Part shown: piece by piece, positions 12,261 through 22,925 of the stretch
Layout: each line of letters starts with the position of its first letter
How positions within the stretch are numbered: the first letter of the stretch is position 1
NCBI GenBank assembly: GCA_037783545.1
Contig: JBBELK010000481.1
Span: forward strand, 1,426,001-1,490,000
Direction: 5' to 3'
From: Henricia sp. BOLD:AAB3569
Taxonomy: Eukaryota > Echinodermata > Asteroidea > Spinulosida > Echinasteridae
Length of the DNA: 64,000 nucleotides
Made by a program: the position numbers and the translations under genes
Notes under the pieces: generated by a model
Told to the model about the DNA's origin: nothing
The model's input: the letters and a program-made list of their open reading frames with translations, nothing else
The model's database searches: none

Positions 12261-12421
12261 CGGGGTGTCCTTGTAGGTTCCGATGAAACCGACGAAAATT
12301 GTGAATGGATTAAGTCTTGACAGGTCGCTTACAAAACGAGCCGCGTCCACGTCCCATCCAGTCCCATCATATACTTTATTGTCCCCTCCAATCAGAAAGT
12401 TGTAACCGATATCATTCCGAC
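12261..12421 (-). CDS. Peptidoglycan-recognition protein, central exon
   Basis: Minus-strand exon of 161 nt between an acceptor (ACTGCATGCAG) and a donor (CCCG|GTAACA). It encodes GRNDIGYNFLIGGDNKVYDG, then TGWDV and FIGTYKDTP. This is the central strand region of PGRPs, which typically reads WxDIGYxFLIGxDGxVYEGRGW...SIGISFIGxF. The Tyr of DIGYN, a catalytic or zinc-site residue in amidase PGRPs, is present. Incoming phase is 1 and outgoing phase 0, and the frame continues into 10014-10184 after a 2.1-kb intron. The preceding exon should carry the N-terminal part of the domain (SRxxWGA...HHT) and was not found in the 10 kb upstream. The open frame extends beyond the acceptor into intron, so ORF ends should not be read as protein ends. 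Confidence 0.82.
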
Positions 12422-13068
12422 CTGCATGCAGTGAATTCAAGAATGGAAACACTATCCATGCCACAGTCTCAACAATGGGAGACTTTTGAGCCACTTAGTG
12501 GCAGCAAACATAACAATCCCAAGCGATCAGTCCACTTTTGACTTTTGTTGCCCGCTTGGGTTTGGGGCCTACAATACTGGTCCTGTACCATGAGCTCAAT
12601 TTTCTAATTTTCCTTTAACACATTAAACGCTCAGAGCAAAGACTACCATTTTTTTTCTGGCTCTTTCAAGCTTCTAACTACTTTATCTTTTAAAACAAAG
12701 TAACAAATATTGCACAAAATCTGTCACAAATGGGGACATTCATAACAGAAATGTATCACTCTAACCGCTCCACCAAACGAGCTCGCTGTAAGCTCATCAC
12801 TTTTTAATGAATTCAACCGTAACCGTAACCCTAAACCCTTTACCCCCTACCATAGCCTCTCCTTAAGACGTTCAATTAAATTATCATATGGTCTGTAATA
12901 ACGACAATTAATGGTCCAGGACCTTTATTGTAGGCCAGAATCTCATACATGCACTTTTGTTTGTGATATTTTGAGCGTGCGCACTGTATATGTAGCGCAA
13001 GAGTTTGCTGCCACCAAGCGTCTCAAAGTCTCCCATTCCTGATGACCAAATATGGCAATGTACATCCT
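12422..13068. other. PGRP intron, no feature recognised
   Basis: No exon or element boundary recognised. GTAACCGTAACCCTAAACCC at 12815-12835 is a short telomere-like run only. The block GTTTGCTGCCACCAAGCGTCTCAAAGTCTCCCATT (13006-13040) is an inverted partner of 12473-12510, so most of this interval may be the interior of an old inverted-repeat element. Confidence 0.4.
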
Positions 13069-13286
13069 GGGCCAATTTTATGGCGCTGTTTAGCACAAAA
13101 TGTCTTTCTTTTGCAAAAATTGGTTACCGGCCAAAATTGTATGTCTAATTGTGTTTTTAAAAACAGTAGCAAAATATTATTAACATCACACACGATTTTG
13201 GATGGCAACCCATTTTTGCAATATAAAGCAAAGAAAATCTGTGTTAAGCAAATGTTTGTGCTAAACAGCGCCATGAAATTGGGCCC
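13069..13286. mobile_element. MITE, about 218 bp
   Basis: The ends GGGCCAATTTTATGGCGCTG and CAGCGCCATGAAATTGGGCC are inverted, and the arms continue with TTTAGCACAAA, about 32 bp in all. The interior is AT-rich and non-coding. Confidence 0.8.
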
Positions 13287-13760
13287 CGCTCAAAACGCAA
13301 GCAACCCACTGCGCAACGTGGCATGATGTCATAATTGTTAGGTATAGGGCTAACATCATCAGGTAATTACACAACCCATGCTTTGGGGTGTGAGTTAGGT
13401 TTCCTTGTACAGTGGGCCTATACGGAGTATCCATTACGCCAGAATCTAATAATCATGTTAATAATTTCTGCTTCCGTAACCGAGTTTTTGTAGCCGATAA
13501 TTCGTAAATTCGTGTAGGGGAGATTATCACTACATACATGTATAGCATAAATGCTTGTGACTCTAAAAGACATTCCGCATTTTACTAAAGGCTTAACATA
13601 GTTTCTCTAAATAAATATATTTTTATTTTAATAAAGTCACTAACTGATTCATTAAAAAAAAAAAAAATCTTCGTCACTACCACGCCACGTGTGGGCGGGT
13701 TGCCATGGCCCTCTTTCTGGTTTATTCACTTCACGCGGTGAATTCGCGAATATTGTTTTT

Positions 13761-13864
13761 CAAGTCGGTAGACATGTCGAAACTTAATATAAAAACGGCT
13801 GCCGCACGCAGGCTGGGAATCATAAGACGCCATACGGAAAAATATACGACCGTCTACCGACTTG
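13761..13864. repeat. Small inverted repeat (CAAGTCGGTAGAC)
   Basis: CAAGTCGGTAGAC at the left is matched by GTCTACCGACTTG at the right, with about 80 bp between. It could be a tiny MITE. A 62-codon ORF spans it and is considered fortuitous. Confidence 0.55.
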
Positions 13865-13894
13865 ATACCAAGTCTAAAAACTATGAATTGTAGG

Positions 13895-14178
13895 TTAGGG
13901 CGACAAATCGTGTGTAAAAAAGGTATATTAGGGCGACCTGCTCAATAGGGCGACATTTTGGTGTCGCCCTAATATTTTTGAGTTTAAAATTAATTTGTTT
14001 AGGTCAAAAACCATTTTTGTTTAGGTCGAGAACCATTTTTATTGGGACTGGAGTCGTTTCTCTTCGGTCTGTGACCATCTCCGGAAGCTTTGGGTAAAAA
14101 AATAAGGTGTCATTTTGAGTGACTCTTGCCGAAATTTCGGTGGTCTCCGGTGAGAGTCTTGCCGAAATGTCGCCCTAT
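13895..14178. mobile_element. MITE with TTAGGGCGACA ends
   Basis: It starts TTAGGGCGACAAATCG and ends ATGTCGCCCTATT. Internally, at about 13928-13973, ATTAGGGCGACC...GGTGTCGCCCTAAT forms another hairpin of the same words, so the element appears to hold two copies of its own terminus. Confidence 0.6.
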
Positions 14179-14990
14179 TGCGGCATTCAGCGTTCTTTAA
14201 ATTATTATTATTATTATTATTTATTCGGCCAATACATCAACAACAAAAAACAAGAGCACACAAATTACATGCTGTGAACAATAAACAAAAGTTACATAAG
14301 AAAGCGCAATTTACGATGTAATACTGAATAATGCAGAGCAAAATAGACAGGAGTGAACTAGGACAAAACAGTCCAAGCCGGCCAGGGTAAGCAAAAGTGA
14401 ACCTAAACACTGTAGCCCTAAAGCCTGCTTACCCAAGCTTGATCTGTTCACATAAAGAGACAAATATAAATATTTTGTAAATTAATAAAACATTATAGGA
14501 AAAAAAATATATATTTATATAACGGCAGATTAACTTGTGGATAAAAAAAGGTGTTACAGAAAAATGCAATTAAAATGATATTTAGTACGAAAAAAAAAAT
14601 CAAAGTGATAATATGTGTGTGGTCAGGCAAATACATTTAAATGTAACGAATGAAATTAGAATAACAAATTGGCAAGAATGTGGAATAACATATTAAACAC
14701 TCATTGTTTTTTTTTTTGTTTTTTTTTTTAAATACCACAGGAAATAGAGTACTAAATAGTGACGTCAGTTGCCATGGCAATTGGGTCTAAACACGTCCAC
14801 CGGTATAGGGCAGGAAAACAGTTCACTGGATTCAGTGTAGACCCAACAACCATGGCAACACACGAAGGGTGACGCTTTCACTTTAGTAGTCTATTGGCAA
14901 AAACACAAAACACAAAACACAAACACTTCGAGTAAACAAGTAAACATTCAGAAAGGACCAAGGAAAGTTCGAACAAACAAACACAAACAC
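14179..14990. other. Low-complexity and AT-rich interval
   Basis: ATT trinucleotide run at 14203-14225, A- and T-tracts at 14510-14600 and 14705-14730, and an AACACAAAACACAAAACAC run at 14900-14925. No gene recognised. Confidence 0.5.
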
Positions 14991-14999
14991 CAACAAGTC

Positions 15000-15175
15000 A
15001 AAGTCGAAAACAATTCACTTCCCCTACCCCTATCCCTCCCCCTTCGCACCACTCCCTCTCGCACCTCCCCCTACCCCCACTACACCCCTCGCCCACCATT
15101 CCCCTTCCCCTCCCACCACCCAAACCCCACTCCCCCCACAGAGCCGCTCCCCCCCCCCCTCCCCCCAAAGACCCA
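15000..15175. repeat. Pyrimidine-rich tract
   Basis: About 175 bp that is almost only C and T on the plus strand, with C-runs (CCCCTACCCCTATCCCTCCC and a 10-C run at 15147-15156). ORFs on the minus strand read Gly/Arg/Glu-rich nonsense from it. Homopurine-homopyrimidine tracts of this length can form triplex structures. Confidence 0.8.
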
Positions 15176-15179
15176 TGCT

Positions 15180-16757
15180 GCACGGGTATTTCTTTTTACA
15201 CCACTGCGAAGGGAAAATGATAGGTTTTGTACATTTATAGCGTCTTGAGAGGAAACTATATAATAGGTTAGCATCCAGCTTCGTTGTCTGGTTAGAAGAT
15301 GTGAAATATACGCTTGCAAAAAAAGACGATGAAACACACACCAAAAATCGGCAAATATTTCCCACTGCTAATACTCAAAACAGTCCATGTTTCCCTTCTA
15401 CACAAATAATATGTAATATTCTACCCATAAATAATGAAAATTCTACGTACATTTGTCTAGTCCAGTCGGGATCCAACGAAATCTAACGGCATTCCGAAAA
15501 AAACAGAAATTCAAAATTACCGCCGTGGCGGTAATTTTCCAGATTAGACTGCTTTACAGTCCACCTATTTTGCGTTGGTTAAGTTGTACGCAAAGAGCTT
15601 TATTGAATCGCCCCGAATTCAAGTACACATACCTTATTTTTTTTAAATATCTATATTTCTCTTCTTTGAACAGTATTATTAAGCCCCGCTAAATCAAAAT
15701 CAATAAGCTATTAAAACTCAAAGCATAGCCAATAAGCCAGGCGTGTATTTAATCAAGTTTTGATAAGTTTTTACTTAAAATCACTTAGCAAGGATTTGCA
15801 AGTTCAAATTTAAATCTGAAGATTTTACTTTGTTGTACACAAGATTTAAGTAAAGATTTCCCAATCTTTCGTTTCCTTGCTCTATGTTTACATCTGCCCA
15901 AATAAATTTAAATAAACAGCCAAACTCATTTTGGGAAAATATATATTATGGTCTTGTTTTTGTGAAACACATCATGACATAAAATGATAGACTGTTAACG
16001 GTTTTCTTTATTTATTCACTGTCACACAACTTTACACAGTCACTACACAACTGATAAATATGACATGGTGGATTTCAAAAACGTAAATATTGCCAAAAAT
16101 GTAACCCATAATACACTGTACATGCAAAACCATCTGCTGAATAAATAGTCACATCAATTAAAAGGTTTTGCTGTTGCAGAGAGTACATCATGATGAAATA
16201 TTAATATTTAAACTCCTTAACAGCATTGTTCAATTCCAACTTTTTGAATAGATACTGAAAATAAAGAATACTCTCTGACGATATTTATTTTTAAAACAAT
16301 TTTGTTAAAATATTTAAATTGGAACACAGCAAGATGTTTGTTTGACGGTGAGATTTCTGGTCCAAACAGGGTAGTTTGTGTTGCGAAACAGACTTGTGAA
16401 ACCAGCGACAATTTGGGGAGATTGTTGTCTGTGTTTGTGCCAAATTTCAGTGTAAAAAACATGCCCTTTGTTTGTTTGTTTTAGCACACAAAAATGATTA
16501 TCAGTTCCTCTTCGTGAGCTTCGTCGAGTGCGTAGTTTTCATTCCAGGCGTAAATGTGTGCTATTACATTGACAACGACGTTGCGTGCCCCCACGTGTGC
16601 TACGTACTCCTGTTGCATTTAGGCTTTCGTGACAAAGCTTATAGTTTAGCAGAAAACGAGACAGCGTGTTGAACTAAGACTGATCAGACTTGAAGTTGAG
16701 GAATTATTCGCTGGCTTGGCGCAATATATCTCTGTGGGGGCGCTTTATACTGCACCG
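15180..16757. other. PGRP-intron DNA, no feature recognised
   Basis: AT-rich non-coding DNA in the presumed long PGRP intron. A short hairpin, ATTACCGCCGTGGCGGTAAT, lies near 15515-15536. Open frames (for example 16472-16672, plus strand) have no motif. Confidence 0.4.
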
Positions 16758-16765
16758 CATTCTTC

Positions 16766-17169
16766 GGTATTTTTTTCGTATACATTGAACAAAGATTTTG
16801 GGGAAATTAGGCCCCTCCTGAAATCAACACAGAATGTAATTTTAAGATATACTTCCCACTTGCACTTTTGTCGCAAATGTTGCTTTTCTGTAGAAAAATC
16901 ACGTTTTCTTCCTCAAAAATTTCCCTCAGTTAGTGCACAAGATAACCATTCGCGCGCGCGCAGCGCCCTCTGTTGTCGCGCTTACGCACAGACCGCTCGC
17001 ACGTCATTTTGTGCATTACTTTATGCGGTAATTTTATCATTTATTTATCTCAGAAATGCAACATTTGCGACGAAAGTGTCAGTGGGAAGTATATCTTAGA
17101 ATTGAATAAGCTATCGATTCCAACATATAAATTTACCCAAATCCGTGTTCAATGTATATGAAAAATACC
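16766..17169. mobile_element. hAT-type MITE, 8-bp TSD CATTCTTC
   Basis: A 404-bp element starting GGTATTTTTTTCGTATACAT and ending ATGTATATGAAAAATACC, with inverted termini. It is flanked by a perfect 8-bp direct duplication CATTCTTC (16758-16765 and 17170-17177). A second copy at 47431-47831 is closely similar and has a different 8-bp duplication. 8-bp duplications are the hallmark of hAT transposition. The interior is palindromic at larger scale (AAGATATACTTCCCACTTGC...AGTGGGAAGTATATCTTA). It encodes no transposase. Confidence 0.92.
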
Positions 17170-17584
17170 CATTCTTCATCTCCAGCTCTACCCTAATCAG
17201 TTTACACACATGATTTTGCGGTAAAAGAAGAGCTTGAAAAATGTGATTTCCCCACCTTTCTATAGGGATGTACAGTGATCACGGTGAAGGATTAGTAATG
17301 TCCGTGAAACAAATACTTACTGTGTAAAACCACACTAACAACCAGGACGAAATGACAAAAAAAGTCGACGCGACAGTGGGCAAAGCAACGTTAGTGTTGA
17401 CGTACCTACCTGGGCGCAGCCATCTTTACTGTGTCAGATGCAGGTCATGTGACAGAACCAACGTCAGGTGACAGAATCTAGCCAATCATGGCAAGTGTCA
17501 TCCAGGCTCGGTGTTGGGTGACGTCACACCCACGCGCTTCGCAGGATTTGCGGCGAAGTTTAGCAGTGGTTGGAGCGGGCAAAC

Positions 17585-17700
17585 TAAAGTGGCGCGCGCA
17601 AAGCACTGCTAAAGGAGTGTAGTTAGAAGAGAGTTCGACTTGCAATCGAACGTCCCTGGTTCAAATCTCAGTGTTGTTTGGGATTTTGCGAAATTTCTCG
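17585..17700 (+). mobile_element. tRNA-derived SINE head (degenerate)
   Basis: GTAGTTAGAAGAGAGTTCGACTTGCAATCGAACGTCCCTGGTTCAAATCTCAGTG resembles the anticodon-to-T arm of a tRNA: a B box GGTTCAAATCT, with an anticodon stem ahead of it. The D arm is poorly preserved. It is probably a SINE remnant. Confidence 0.45.
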
Positions 17701-18814
17701 GTTTCTTCTTTTTCTCTAATAGTGAGAGTAAGAGTTCTGGCTATTTCTAAGATTGTCACTTAAGAAGGATCAGTCATTGAAAACTTAGTAGACTCTATTC
17801 GGGTTGAAAAAGTAGGGTGTACCCCACACGCTGTGGTGTAAAAAAAATAAACACGCATGCTGCACGATATGAGACTGCCGCCCCTATACCTTAACACACT
17901 CTTCTTATTTGTTAACGCACGACTCAACCCCCCAAAAAACTGAAAGGAAAACCTTGGATGTTTGACACACAATGGGAGAAGAATGGAAGAGGGAGTCACC
18001 CGGTCTCATATCGTGCACCAAATGTTCGCAACGAACACTTCTTACTTTCAGTATCCATGTGTTTCTTCTGTAAATCGCTGACGAAAGTTGCACAAGTCTC
18101 GGTGTCGTTGCATCGTGGCCCGGTAGTTTCAAATACTGTGACATATTGCAATATATTCTCTAAGGGCGTGGTACCATTTGGAGACCGAGCAGACCAACCC
18201 TCTCTCGTGACGAACGTAATTTTTTCTCCTACGCTGCACCCTAAAAAGGGATTGGAATTAAAATAAACAATGTGTTGGCTGATTTTGTAATATATGTGTC
18301 ATTTCAGCACGATGCACATAAAAATTGCACGCATCGGGTGTGATACAGGATCAATACCGTGGTCACGGTAGGAAAGAGGGTGATAAAGCAACCAGACTAT
18401 CTGTTTCTAGACAATGGCGTGCACCACGTAGCAACAGTAGCATAGTATGCAGACTTTATAAACTGCACCTTGATCCATTTAATAGCGCCAGCCATAGTGT
18501 AAACTGTACACGCAAAAGGCTAATTGACCAAGTCAATCTTTGTTATATTTTGTAGAAATTTCACCACATAGGTGCAGTAATACTTCTGAAAACTTGGAAA
18601 ATCCATGCATGGTTTTTGTGTTAAGTTGAATGGTAAAAAAAAGTCTTTTGCGAAAGGTTTTTCTTTAGAAAACCACCTTCAGTTGTTAATTTCTCACACA
18701 AAATACAATTTTGGACTAAAATAAAATCATGTGGTGTTTGGTACCATATTGTTATTAAGGTTTTTCTTGTCAACTCTTGAAGAAAAATTGGGGTCACCGC
18801 AAATGATGTACTCT

Positions 18815-19080
18815 ACCTTTAAAGGAGCGTGTCTAGATCACATTTTTGAGCACGCCCTCTTCCCCAGTTTTTCCATGGGTGTTGATATTTTGATACCATA
18901 TCGTTTGTAATATTTTCTCATTACCATTGTAACATTTTGCGCTCTTAATCCGTATATTTTCAAGGATATCGTCGAAAAACCACCGATGTTTTGTAAACTA
19001 ATTATCCATTAATAAAGCAGTGTATGGATAGTATTTTGAGGAGGTATTTTATGCATATGATTGTTTGGTGGGCTAGAAGG
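18815..19080 (+). repeat. Dispersed repeat family (CCATGGGTGTTGA), copy 1
   Basis: TTTTTCCATGGGTGTTGA.ATTTTGAT, then TTTTCTCATTACCATT, then AAAACCACCGATGTTTTGTAAACTAATT. The same order of blocks recurs at about 61800-62090 (plus) and, partially, at about 43225-43335 (minus). It begins near TTTAAAGGAGCGTG and may be the end of a TTAA-type element. Confidence 0.6.
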
Positions 19081-20477
19081 AAATATATTTTCTGAAAAAA
19101 TCTGATCTCTTTCCTTTCAATCCCCTTTTAGTCAACGATTTACAGAGGCCATGTACAATTCAGAACCACTCAATCGTACAGTTTAACACACCCACATATT
19201 ATATCTATTTTGTACCAGACACGATACATCATAACACATGATAAACACCTTTACAAGGACAAATCCGAAACAGTACTACTCCCACACACACACAAAAAGC
19301 GCATAACCAATCAGAAGATTGTGATAACCTCCCCATGATGTGGCCCGCCTATTATGTCAAAGGTTTTAAAACATGACCGTCATTGGATCAAAACGGATCA
19401 AAACTTGAAAATTCATTTTGCGTGGTCTAGCTTTCCGGAAAAACCGAGAAAGTTGTCTAATTTGCAAAAATTCGAAAATGTCACGCAATCCATTGGTCTA
19501 AGATCATGTTTCACACTACCTATAGGGTTTCTAGGCTTCGGGGTTCTGGTTTTGTTTTGTTTTGTTTTTAACATCATTTCAGTGACAATACGTTGCGGTT
19601 GATCGGGTATAAGGGTGCATCAAGTCTAAATGGCTTATCTACTTGCGGTATTAATTACGGCAGATGCTGTTGGATCTTTTGTCCCAAGTGATGAGTGATC
19701 ATGGTAAATTTGACTTTAAATGTTGCCATAGGAATCGGGTCGCCAGGGTCTACCTGACAGGCTTTCAGGGAAACATTTTAACCATTGAATACACTTAGGC
19801 AGGTGGGTAATCACCTCGGCGTGGTAACTTGTTAAATCGACTAAACTCACGTGAGATCACATCTAACAGGCTGCAGGCTGGCTTTCTTCATTGTTTAAAG
19901 TTGTGGGAATCGGGGTCATCCAGATGATGGATGAAATCTCAGAAAATGATAATGACCGCCGCGTGTGAAAAATAATGTTTTAGGTGTTTCTTCTCACGCG
20001 GAATTACATATAAGTATGGCGAGAAAAAGTGACATTTAAATAAATTATTCAACAGAAGGAAAAACTATACAGACCTCTGGAAGTGATATCCATCTTGTTG
20101 AAATCCTAAAATAATTTATCGCAGGATGGCAACATAATTATTTGGTGCAAAAATAATGTCGTCATCTTACATTCTGGATGTCGTCTTCCTGATATAATTA
20201 TCACGGGACGACGGCATTTTGCTCTTAATATGTCGTCATCGTGCCATAAATTATCTCAGGATCTCAACAAGTCAGATGGCATTTCTAGAGTTCTGTGGTA
20301 TTGCTATCGGAGTACTGTAATGAAGATAGTAAATGGAAATTGTATATGGATTTTTGGATTTCTAAATGTACGTTTGATAAAATTGGTTGGTATGTTCTTG
20401 ACAATAGCGTCAAACGTATTCAAACTACAAATTTTATAATCAATATAGGGTATTAAAAATCATGCATTTATTCCAAT
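19081..20477. other. Intronic DNA with fragments of known repeats
   Basis: At 19250-19340 there is a fragment of the SINE-bearing block found complete near 22690-22930. At 20100-20250 a diverged set of ATAATTAT / GTCGTCATC words recalls the 3.3-3.8 kb palindromic satellite. No exon is supported. Confidence 0.4.
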
Positions 20478-20833
20478 CGAGGAATCAAAACTAACACCCA
20501 CGGTGTTAAATGTTAACACCAGACTTGGTATCTATATAAGACAATTTAACACCACAGTTTTTGCAGTGTATACTTGCCAACGATGAGATTTTACCATCAG
20601 AATGATTTGACATATACGTCAAATCGTCAACACGAGTTCAAAATCTTGTTTTCTGATCAGCTATAGCTTGAGATACCAAAAGTCAAAATCGATTTAGATT
20701 ATACATGTTACATCTAACTGTACTCCATGCACTAATAACGTGAATTTTGGGGGACATTTCTGCATTGACAGGTCCCGTAATATATATATATATAAGGTTT
20801 AGAAACTAAAGACTCTAAATAACGCATTTAGCT

Positions 20834-21999
20834 ACACTGCAAAAAATGCGGTGTTAAATTTCTAACACCAAGGTTTTGTAATTCTTTGGGTGTTATATTT
20901 GTGTCAAACGAACACCCGTGTAATAGATTAACAGCAGAAAAAGTGGTGTAGAATTTGCATAGTGCGTTAAACTTGATAAACTGCGAATGATCACAATGCT
21001 CATAGTATTCTAATCCCATTGGTTGATCTCAAGAAAATTGTGGGATGTCGGTCACGTGTTCACTGCCAAAAAAATGTTTTGGTGTTAAAAAATAATGCTA
21101 AGAGAGCATGCGCGGAAATCCAGCTATCCGCGTTTGAGCATACAAACCCGTAATCATCACGTTAGACTATCTGAATTGTTTTTCTCTATGATATCAAGGG
21201 CGATCGGGTTGGCGTACGGGTTCTTTCCTCGCCTTTCACCTCTGGCGTCTCGGGTTCGAATCCGGGGCGTGTATGTGGATTGGGTTTACAGTCCCTACTT
21301 AACCGCGTGGGTTTTCCCCTGGGGATTTATCTGGGGGTTTTCCTCCCACTTCTAAAACTGCAACTCCTTCTTCGTCATCTCAAGTTGATAATATAGTATA
21401 GTTAAAGCTAAAACCGTACAGTTGATGGCATAAAGGGCCTTAGTTGCCGAAGATGCCATAAAATATATACAACAACAACAACTATGATATCGTCATTACT
21501 CCTTAGGGTAATGTGAAGAAAACATTTTAGAAACCAATGATGAAAATAATGGTATTTAGCCTATTTTATTACTGTTCCACCACGAACAGATCAGTGTTAA
21601 AATATGTTAAAACCAAATGGTGGTGTTAAATTACACCATAAGTGTTAAACTTAACACCAGAGGTTTTGCAGTGGGTGTCTTATTTTAAAGTGGTTTTCCC
21701 CATTATACACCAATTGGTGTCGGCTTCTAATTCTGTAAGAATAAATCAACTGTAGGTGTTACAATTTAATTACACATTTAGGTGTCAATTAACACAAATT
21801 CTTGCCCAAGATAAACATTAAGAAGAATACGTTGACACCAGATGGGGTGTTAAAGTTTAACACTCTTCTTGGTGTTAAAAAATATTAATTCCCAAATTGG
21901 TGTTACTTAACACCCAAATCCTTGCCCAAAATGGATACCAACGAAGAATCAAATTTTACTCCAGTGGTGTAGATTTTAACACCCCATTTTTTGCAGTGT
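20834..21999. mobile_element. 1.17-kb TIR element rich in GGTGTTAA
   Basis: The termini are inverted: ACACTGCAAAAAATGCGGTG and CACCCCATTTTTTGCAGTGT, each continuing with GTTAAA/TTTAAC. The interior has many TTAACACC/GGTGTTAA words in both orientations and a tRNA-derived SINE (about 21200-21485). The duplicated copy at 40 kb reads straight through (CATTTAGCTGTTTGC at about 40447), which defines the empty site. A related GGTGTTAA/CAGTG end lies just outside at 20490-20570. There is no coding region. Confidence 0.8.
21200..21485 (+). mobile_element. tRNA-derived SINE with (CAA)n-like tail
   Basis: GATCGGGTTGGCGTACGGG (A-box side) and GGGTTCGAATCCGGGG (B box) form a pol III-type promoter. The body contains GTGGGTTTTCCCC...GGGGGTTTTCCTCCCA, and the 3' end is ACAACAACAACAACT. 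It sits inside the ACACTGCAAAAA element. Confidence 0.75.
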
Positions 22000-22409
22000 A
22001 TTTGCTTTTTTACTTTTGGGTATTGGGTTTTTGCGCTTGGGCTATTTGGACCCCAGGTCGTGAGCATTTGCTGTGCCCATTTCTAGCATTTCAGGGAGTC
22101 ACGAATTTATAGGTACATATTTTGTTCAGCATATAAAGCTAGATGTATTCGGACCATGGCAGTTAAATAAAGAACACGTTTCCTGCATACAATTTATGTC
22201 CCTGCGTCTCCAAGCTTATTAAATCTTCCATGATTTTGTATTCGCTATACCAGTCACCCCGCCCGACTCCCCGCACCAATGCCTATGATATGCACAAAAC
22301 GTAGGGTACGTAAGGTTTGCCAAAGTGCGAGTTGGGTATGGCATATAATTGTCTAAAGCCTAAAAACATAACAATTTATAAACAGGAACCAGAAGACTGC
22401 TCAACTTAC

Positions 22410-22485
22410 CGCTGATTAGGTTGGCTGCAGCGATCAGGCACAGTAGGCCGATGATGTTCACTCCGATTTGGCCGAGCATTTTCAT
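22410..22485 (-). CDS. First coding exon with signal peptide (probably PGRP)
   Basis: On the minus strand, ATG at 22485 opens a 25-codon exon: MKMLGQ, a hydrophobic core (VNIIGLLCLIAAANL), then IS and the first base of a Gly codon, followed by a consensus donor GTAAGT. This is a textbook secretory signal peptide exon ending in phase 1. The PGRP exon at 12421-12261 lies downstream on the same strand and also needs phase 1 upstream. Secreted PGRPs normally have a separate signal-peptide exon, so I infer one gene, with at least one N-terminal-domain exon still missing between. An upstream in-frame ATG (22549) would place a charged 21-residue leader ahead of the signal, so the inner ATG is preferred. 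The 5' untranslated region is shared with a duplicated copy at 24934. Confidence 0.65.
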
Positions 22486-22844
22486 TTTGCAACAGACTAG
22501 ATCTTTGACTTCAGCTTTAGCAAAGAAGACCTGAAGTTTGTGAGGTTTCAAGTTGTACTGATTCGTTCAATCCCCGTGCAGACAGATAACTGATACTATT
22601 CTGTATTAACAAGCATTTTTATCATGTTTTTTTTTAATTTATTTTAGTGTGCAGTGAACTTGAACCATGTACTTTTCGTGCCAAGGCTACATCTGTATGG
22701 GGGGGGGGGGGGGACAGGCTCTACTCCCACACACACAAAAACGCACAATCATCCAGAGGATTGTGATAACCTCCCACATAGCTCTTCAAACGTCACTTGA
22801 TCTGACGAGGCAATTGAGATTAAGCGCATTGCCCAGGGACACAG

Positions 22845-22925
22845 ACACGTTGACCACAGTGGGGCTCGAACCCACAACCACAGCGTTATGTGGTTTGAGC
22901 TTTACATCCACTATACCGCACTATA
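22845..22925 (-). mobile_element. tRNA-like SINE head, copy 1
   Basis: Read on the minus strand, GTGCGGTATAGTGGATGTAAAGC and later GTGGGTTCGAGCCCCAC give A- and B-box spacing. Near-identical copies are at 25245-25330 and 39940-40022, carried by segmental duplication rather than separate retroposition. Confidence 0.65.

Larger units (their letters stand above)
20568..22670. repeat. Segmental duplication block A (partner 40205-40885)
   Basis: 20575-20833 and 22000-22670 match 40210-40455 and 40456-40885 in direct orientation (CTTGCCAACGATGAGATTT..., GGGTATTG.GTTTTTGCGCTT..., GTGCAGTGAACTTGAACCATG). The copy at 40 kb lacks the 1.17-kb element inserted here at 20834-21999, and both copies differ by small indels. 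Confidence 0.85.

Noticed and set aside
12813..12840. Telomere-like CCCTAA run
   Set aside because: Fewer than three imperfect units; no array.
16716..17099. 127-codon plus-strand ORF
   Set aside because: Runs across the boundary of a hAT-type MITE with a defined 8-bp duplication; the same frame recurs in the other copy.
17760..17999. Minus-strand ORF with LSRA...VYFFYTTAC as the missing PGRP N-terminal exon
   Set aside because: Weak resemblance to SRxxWGA...HHTA only, ends in a stop with no in-phase donor, and both sides share an inverted ATATCGTGC word suggesting a repeat.
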